From: Mariniblastus sp.
GTDB lineage: Bacteria; Planctomycetota; Planctomycetia; Pirellulales; Pirellulaceae
Direction of reading: 5' to 3'
Length of the DNA stretch: 54,881 bases
Assembly (NCBI GenBank): GCA_011523945.1
Contig: WTFU01000151.1
Location: 1 to 54,881, forward strand
The position numbers and the translations under genes are program-made. Each line of letters starts with the position of its first letter. Position 1 is the first letter of the stretch. The notes under the pieces were generated by a model. The model ran no database searches, was not told where the DNA came from, and saw nothing but the letters and a program-made list of their open reading frames with translations. This document shows positions 54,540 through 54,881 of this stretch, piece by piece.

Positions 54540-54817
54540 TGGCCGGCGAGATTGAAATCGCCGTCGTCGGCCATGATGCCAAGTTGGTATTTTCAGGTGA
54601 TCACGTTGAGTTTCGTGTGGCTGATTACTTGTCGGCAGTCGCGTTCATGAGAACTCCGACTCCAAATTTAAAACCACTTGGCAAATTAATGGCGTTTTCC
54701 GAAACCGGTTTTAAAATTCAAATTGGAAATCGGAAGCCGATAGAAATTTTACCCGAAACGAACCGTTTTGCTCGCTGGCTCAGTCCCAAGATTAGGGAAA
54801 TTGCCGGCGACATTTAG
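54539..54817 (+). CDS. Hypothetical small protein B of a coupled pair
   Basis: A 92-aa protein overlapping gene A by one base (TAATG). It is beta-rich at the N-terminus (EIEIAVVGHDAKLVFSGDHVEFRVADYL), followed by AFMRTPTPNLKPLGKLMAFSETGFKI and a basic, helical end. No signal peptide. I do not recognise the family. After its stop there are 64 bases to the window end without a feature. Confidence 0.6.
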   Translation: MAGEIEIAVVGHDAKLVFSGDHVEFRVADYLSAVAFMRTPTPNLKPLGKLMAFSETGFKIQIGNRKPIEILPETNRFARWLSPKIREIAGDI

Positions 54818-54881
54818 GTTTTCAGACGGGCTAAAATTACAGGGCATTGGGCAGTTGGGAAGTTTCGCCAGGGTATCCCTT

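Noticed and set aside
1..54881. CRISPR array, integrase, transposase, phage genes
   Set aside because: No regularly spaced repeats and no such protein motifs found.

Overview
The window looks like a chromosomal segment of a marine planctomycete, probably Pirellulaceae-like. The evidence is the gene families, not any rRNA: seven formylglycine sulfatases, a large PVC-type dehydrogenase/cytochrome c, a DUF1587/1588/1592/1585 cytochrome paired with a DUF1552 protein, a squalene-cyclase-like repeat protein with a long Ser/Thr-rich tail, and two-module sialate-O-acetylesterase-like proteins. Base composition is moderate, gene density is high, and most genes lack strong Shine-Dalgarno sites.

Layout. 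(1) 1-5844: the 3' part of a squalene-cyclase-like repeat gene, then a secreted sugar-dehydrogenase-like propeller/HEAT/cytochrome c protein. (2) 5851-9571 (minus): a ribose-type ABC importer (lipoprotein binder, double ATPase, permease). (3) 9748-11977: pdxA, a small helical protein, and 5-formyl-THF cyclo-ligase. (4) 11985-16303 (minus): a sulfatase with an extra C-terminal domain, an EF-hand protein with a gingipain/caspase-like C-terminus, and a secreted alpha/beta esterase. (5) 16304-19994: a SulP anion transporter bracketed by two imperfect ~108-bp direct repeats, followed by tRNA-Arg(UCU). (6) 19995-26994 (minus): a five-gene cluster of four sulfatases and one phytanoyl-CoA-dioxygenase-like enzyme, with ATGA overlaps. 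(7) 27153-36069: an ~8.6-kb heavy-metal efflux island (CusA/CzcA pump, unusual CusB-like adaptor, Cys-rich secreted protein, small lipoprotein, TolC-like channel). It is bracketed by a direct repeat of the 5' end of the adjacent phosphoesterase gene. (8) 35913-37835: a fused metallophosphoesterase + endonuclease/exonuclease/phosphatase protein. (9) 37876-50469 (minus): the DUF1552/DUF1592 pair, two tandem sulfatases, a membrane protein, a Tat-type FAD oxidoreductase and a two-module SIAE-like esterase. (10) 50646-53888 (minus): a DNA-repair-like set: UdgX-type uracil-DNA glycosylase, its radical-SAM/HhH partner, a TIGR03643-type protein and an overlapping 58-codon DUF2256 gene. (11) 53928-54817 (plus): three small unrecognised genes.

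Functional reading (inference): much of the window fits exported degradation of sulfated, acetylated polysaccharides. Sulfatases, two esterases and a dioxygenase act outside or in the periplasm, a ribose-type importer could take up a released sugar, and secreted cytochromes/dehydrogenases could take part in oxidation. The two features that look most like accessory DNA are the metal-efflux island, with a decayed copy of the neighbouring gene's 5' end at its far border, and the repeat-bracketed SulP gene beside a tRNA. No integrase, transposase, CRISPR array or sulfatase-maturation enzyme was found.
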